Shown here piece by piece: positions 22,017 to 23,838 of a DNA stretch of 23,838 nucleotides. This DNA comes from an uncultured Eubacteriales bacterium. Lineage in GTDB: Bacteria > Bacillota > Clostridia > Christensenellales > Borkfalkiaceae. Where the stretch lies: contig UQTB01000030.1 of the NCBI GenBank assembly GCA_900543915.1, positions 1-23,838 on the forward strand. The letters run 5' to 3'. A program made the position numbers and the translations under genes. How positions within the stretch are numbered: the first letter of the stretch is position 1; each line of letters opens with the position of its first letter. Under the pieces are notes generated by a model that did not search any database, had not been told where the DNA came from, and worked only from the letters and a program-made list of their open reading frames with translations.

Positions 22017-22737
22017 ACGCAGGTTTAAACGGGAAATCGGGGAAAATATAGAGAGCTTTGACGCATGGGCGGAAAAACACCGGGAAGAACTCGCTGCCGT
22101 CGGCGTCCCCGAACGGGCGGCAGAGGCGGTTCCCGCAGAGGCAACCGCGGCGTTGGTGCCGGCAACCGCGGCAGGCCCTGCCGTCAGGCAGAAGCGCCCG
22201 TTTATGAAGTGGGTTTACTCGGGCGCGGCCGTCTGCCTGGCGGTGCTCTGCGTGATCCTTGCGATTGCGTTTTACCCCCCGCGGGAGGAAAATTACGTTT
22301 ATAGTGACGCCGAGGTAAAAACCGGAGAAGTAACGGAAGCGGAAATTGCGGCATTGACGGAAGTTTTCCCGCTTCTTTCTGAATTTTCAGAAGTTACCAC
22401 GCAAGGGGTGCGGTTGATCAGAAATAATGCGCTTTTAATGTTGGTCTATTCCGGCGAGCTGGAGACCGAATCGGATTATTATTGGGTTACGGTAAGGCAG
22501 TGGTTCGATAAGCGCTATAATTTTATAGGACAAAACGATTATTCGGATTTTACGGACTATCTGGAATATGAAGATTTAACAATAGAATATAAGTTTATGG
22601 GAGCAAATTTTGATGGTTTAAATCAATATTTGATGGGATTTGAAAAGAACAATATTACTTACTATTTCAATATCAGTTGTTTTGGCGAAGATTTAACCGA
22701 ATTTATTGGTTTATTGGTAAAAGATCTGCAAAATTAG
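22003..22737 (+). CDS. Probable membrane anti-sigma factor
   Basis: 244 residues. N-terminal cytoplasmic part of about 66 residues with a helical start (MNRIERRFKREIGENIESFDAWAEKHREEL) and an Ala/Pro-rich linker, one membrane helix (about 70-90, WVYSGAAVCLAVLCVILAIAF), then about 150 extracytoplasmic residues, acidic and rich in Tyr and Phe. No zinc-binding anti-sigma motif is seen, so the role is inferred from size, topology and position: it starts inside the sigma gene with a GGAGATG site. Codon use changes inside the gene: GC-rich up to the helix, AT-rich after about 22310, which may reflect a domain swap. Its stop is embedded in a terminator hairpin. Confidence 0.7.
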   Translation: MNRIERRFKREIGENIESFDAWAEKHREELAAVGVPERAAEAVPAEATAALVPATAAGPAVRQKRPFMKWVYSGAAVCLAVLCVILAIAFYPPREENYVYSDAEVKTGEVTEAEIAALTEVFPLLSEFSEVTTQGVRLIRNNALLMLVYSGELETESDYYWVTVRQWFDKRYNFIGQNDYSDFTDYLEYEDLTIEYKFMGANFDGLNQYLMGFEKNNITYYFNISCFGEDLTEFIGLLVKDLQN

Positions 22738-22756
22738 CGGATCTTTTGTTTTTTTT
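22719..22756 (+). terminator. Terminator overlapping the anti-sigma stop codon
   Basis: AAAAGATCTGC (22719-22729) and GCGGATCTTTT (22737-22747) form an 11-bp stem with one G-U pair, followed by GTTTTTTTT. It may reduce read-through into the downstream gene. Confidence 0.75.
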
Positions 22757-22813
22757 GATACTTTTTCCGTCTTTTTTCCGTCATATTGCAGATTTTTTAA
22801 CAGGAGAAAAAAG

Positions 22814-23638
22814 ATGAAAAAAGTTTTTAGTTGTGTTATGTCTTTGCTTTTGCTGGCGGCAGTCGTTCTTCCGGTGATACAACCGCGTGCGGAAGTGTAC
22901 GCGGACGACGGCTTTAACGGCGCATCGTTCCAAGGAAATGAAACCGAGGATATCTATTTCAGTTACAAAGAAGTTGATGATGGTTATATTGTGTCTGCTG
23001 TGCCGCAATACGCCAATTCGTCTGACTATTTAAATACATGCGCCAACACCGCGGGCGCGACGGCGATCGGGTATTACGACCGCACCTATACCAACCTGAT
23101 TCCCGATTTTGAACCGGGGCGGTATATTAGAGATATTTATATGTTTTATGCCCAAAAGCCCGTGATCCAGGAGGTAATCAATGAGCTCTATGTGACAATG
23201 GGCACCAACACGGTGGGCAATGGAACGACTGCCAACGGGTTCCGCAACGGGTTGAAAGAATATATCAATGACAACGGATACAACGTAACGTATCCCTCCA
23301 TTGTATCCGGCGGCGCGCCGAATATGACTTCCATTAAAAATATGATCGACAACAAGCAAATCGCGGTTTTGTTTGTCAGCGGGTATACGTTGCTCTCCAC
23401 CTATGACTACGGTAAAACCGATACGCACGATCAGTTATTTAAAAGCATCTATAAGGGATCGCACGTATTGATCGTTTTCGGCTATCATACCGTAAAATAC
23501 TACAACACGAGCGGAAGCATGTTCCGGGAAAACACCATGCTGTATGTTGCGACCGGGTTCCCGAGCGATCCGCTGGCCCGCATTTTGCTGGACGACAATA
23601 CGAATTTACACGAGGGCAATATCATCAATCTCTATTGA
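22814..23638 (+). CDS. Secreted papain-like cysteine peptidase-fold protein (C39-like)
   Basis: 274 residues with a cleavable signal peptide (MKKVFSCVMSLLLLAAVVLPVIQPRAEVYA, cut near residue 30). The mature part has the look of a C39-like papain fold: a Cys in DYLNTCANTAGATAIGYYDR (C76), where the usual motif is CGPTA-G; the helix after it; and the His block GSHVLIVFGYHTVKYY (H217 follows GS, second His 225). The expected third residue (Asp/Asn) is not clear. The changed CGPT region (CANT) leaves doubt whether it is an active peptidase. Ribosome site CAGGAGAA before the ATG. It follows the sigma/anti-sigma pair by 76 bases and may be its target or cargo; no clear promoter of its own is visible after the terminator. 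Terminator follows. Confidence 0.75.
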   Translation: MKKVFSCVMSLLLLAAVVLPVIQPRAEVYADDGFNGASFQGNETEDIYFSYKEVDDGYIVSAVPQYANSSDYLNTCANTAGATAIGYYDRTYTNLIPDFEPGRYIRDIYMFYAQKPVIQEVINELYVTMGTNTVGNGTTANGFRNGLKEYINDNGYNVTYPSIVSGGAPNMTSIKNMIDNKQIAVLFVSGYTLLSTYDYGKTDTHDQLFKSIYKGSHVLIVFGYHTVKYYNTSGSMFRENTMLYVATGFPSDPLARILLDDNTNLHEGNIINLY

Positions 23639-23651
23639 GCGATTTACAATC

Positions 23652-23685
23652 AAAGGGCTTTGCAAGGCTGCAAAGCCCTTTTTTT
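23652..23685 (+). terminator. Terminator of the papain-like protein gene
   Basis: Perfect 13-bp stem AAAGGGCTTTGCA (23652-23664) / TGCAAAGCCCTTT (23669-23681), AGGC loop, followed by further T. Confidence 0.9.
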
Positions 23686-23686
23686 G

Positions 23687-23838
23687 ATATACAAAAAAGA
23701 GGAGAAGGGAGGGGAAAAAGGGTAGAGGAAAGAAGAGAGGAAAGAAGAGAGGAAAGAAGAGAGGAAAGAAGAGAGGAAAGAAGAGAGGAAAGAAGAGAGG
23801 AAAGAAGAGAGGAAAGAAGAGAGGAAAGAAGAGAGGAA
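23687..23838 (+). repeat. Purine tract with 12-bp tandem repeats, cut by window end
   Basis: From 23692 the plus strand is almost only A and G. From 23725 to the window end it is a regular 12-base repeat GAGGAAAGAAGA, about 9.5 copies without any change. No reading frame. The repeat runs off the edge, so its full length is unknown; the break itself may be caused by the repeat in the assembly. Confidence 0.9.

Noticed and set aside
1..23838. CRISPR arrays, insertion sequences, integrases, rRNA
   Set aside because: No regularly spaced repeats with spacers, no transposase or recombinase motifs, no rRNA landmarks; the only tandem repeats are the LRR units, the 38-bp duplication and the 12-bp purine array.

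Overview
The window looks like a chromosomal stretch from a Gram-positive, low-to-mid GC member of the Clostridia, probably an uncultured gut lineage. The signs are sigma-A type promoters (TTGACA / TATAAT, often with an extended -10 TGn), strong AGGAGG ribosome sites, many intrinsic terminators, several lipoproteins with clostridial lipoboxes, tRNA genes with encoded CCA, and a BspA-type leucine-rich repeat surface protein. The genus cannot be named from the sequence alone.

Region by region. 1-600: the 3' part of a type IV pilin/pseudopilin-like gene (cut by the window edge) and its terminator. 640-4550: divergent aminoacyl-tRNA synthetase genes glyQS (-) and glnS (+), each with a recognisable promoter; glnS is followed by a small four-helix CvpA-like membrane protein whose last codons lie in a 38-bp tandem duplication. 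4610-6050: a PepSY-like lipoprotein (-) and a divergent membrane-anchored protein of unknown function (+). 6088-7710: guaB (IMP dehydrogenase), then a promoter and tRNA-Leu(CAG). 7711-11473: an AT-richer block between tRNA-Leu and tRNA-Ala(GGC). It carries a 603-residue LRR lipoprotein, a small downstream partner and a small HTH-like protein. The LRR gene has a 200-nt leader with a promoter, a long stem-loop and an intrinsic terminator just ahead of the start codon, which is the architecture of a transcription attenuator or riboswitch. 11474-14600: tRNA-Ala, a GH1 beta-glucosidase with a hairpin plus T-run in its leader, and a serpin-family lipoprotein. 14621-18513: a 70-residue XRE-type regulator and a 1018-residue secreted lipoprotein built of repeated beta-rich modules. 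18520-18990: a gene-free, repeat-like stretch with a purine tract and nested palindromes. 18993-20830: a MerR-regulated operon (FMN reductase, MerR regulator, DUF3737 beta-helix protein) with a perfect 20-bp operator dyad in a 19-bp promoter spacer. 21022-23685: a small HTH-like protein, then a probable ECF sigma factor / membrane anti-sigma / secreted papain-like protease-fold cassette. 23690-23838: a purine tract ending in a 12-bp tandem repeat that runs off the window.

Housekeeping genes (translation, purine synthesis) alternate with cell-surface genes: four lipoproteins or LRR proteins, a serpin and a secreted papain-like protein. The items most worth a second look are the structured leader of the LRR lipoprotein gene, the sigma/anti-sigma/papain-like cassette, the two related small HTH-like proteins, and the purine-tract/palindrome repeat near 18.8 kb with a possible relative at the window end.
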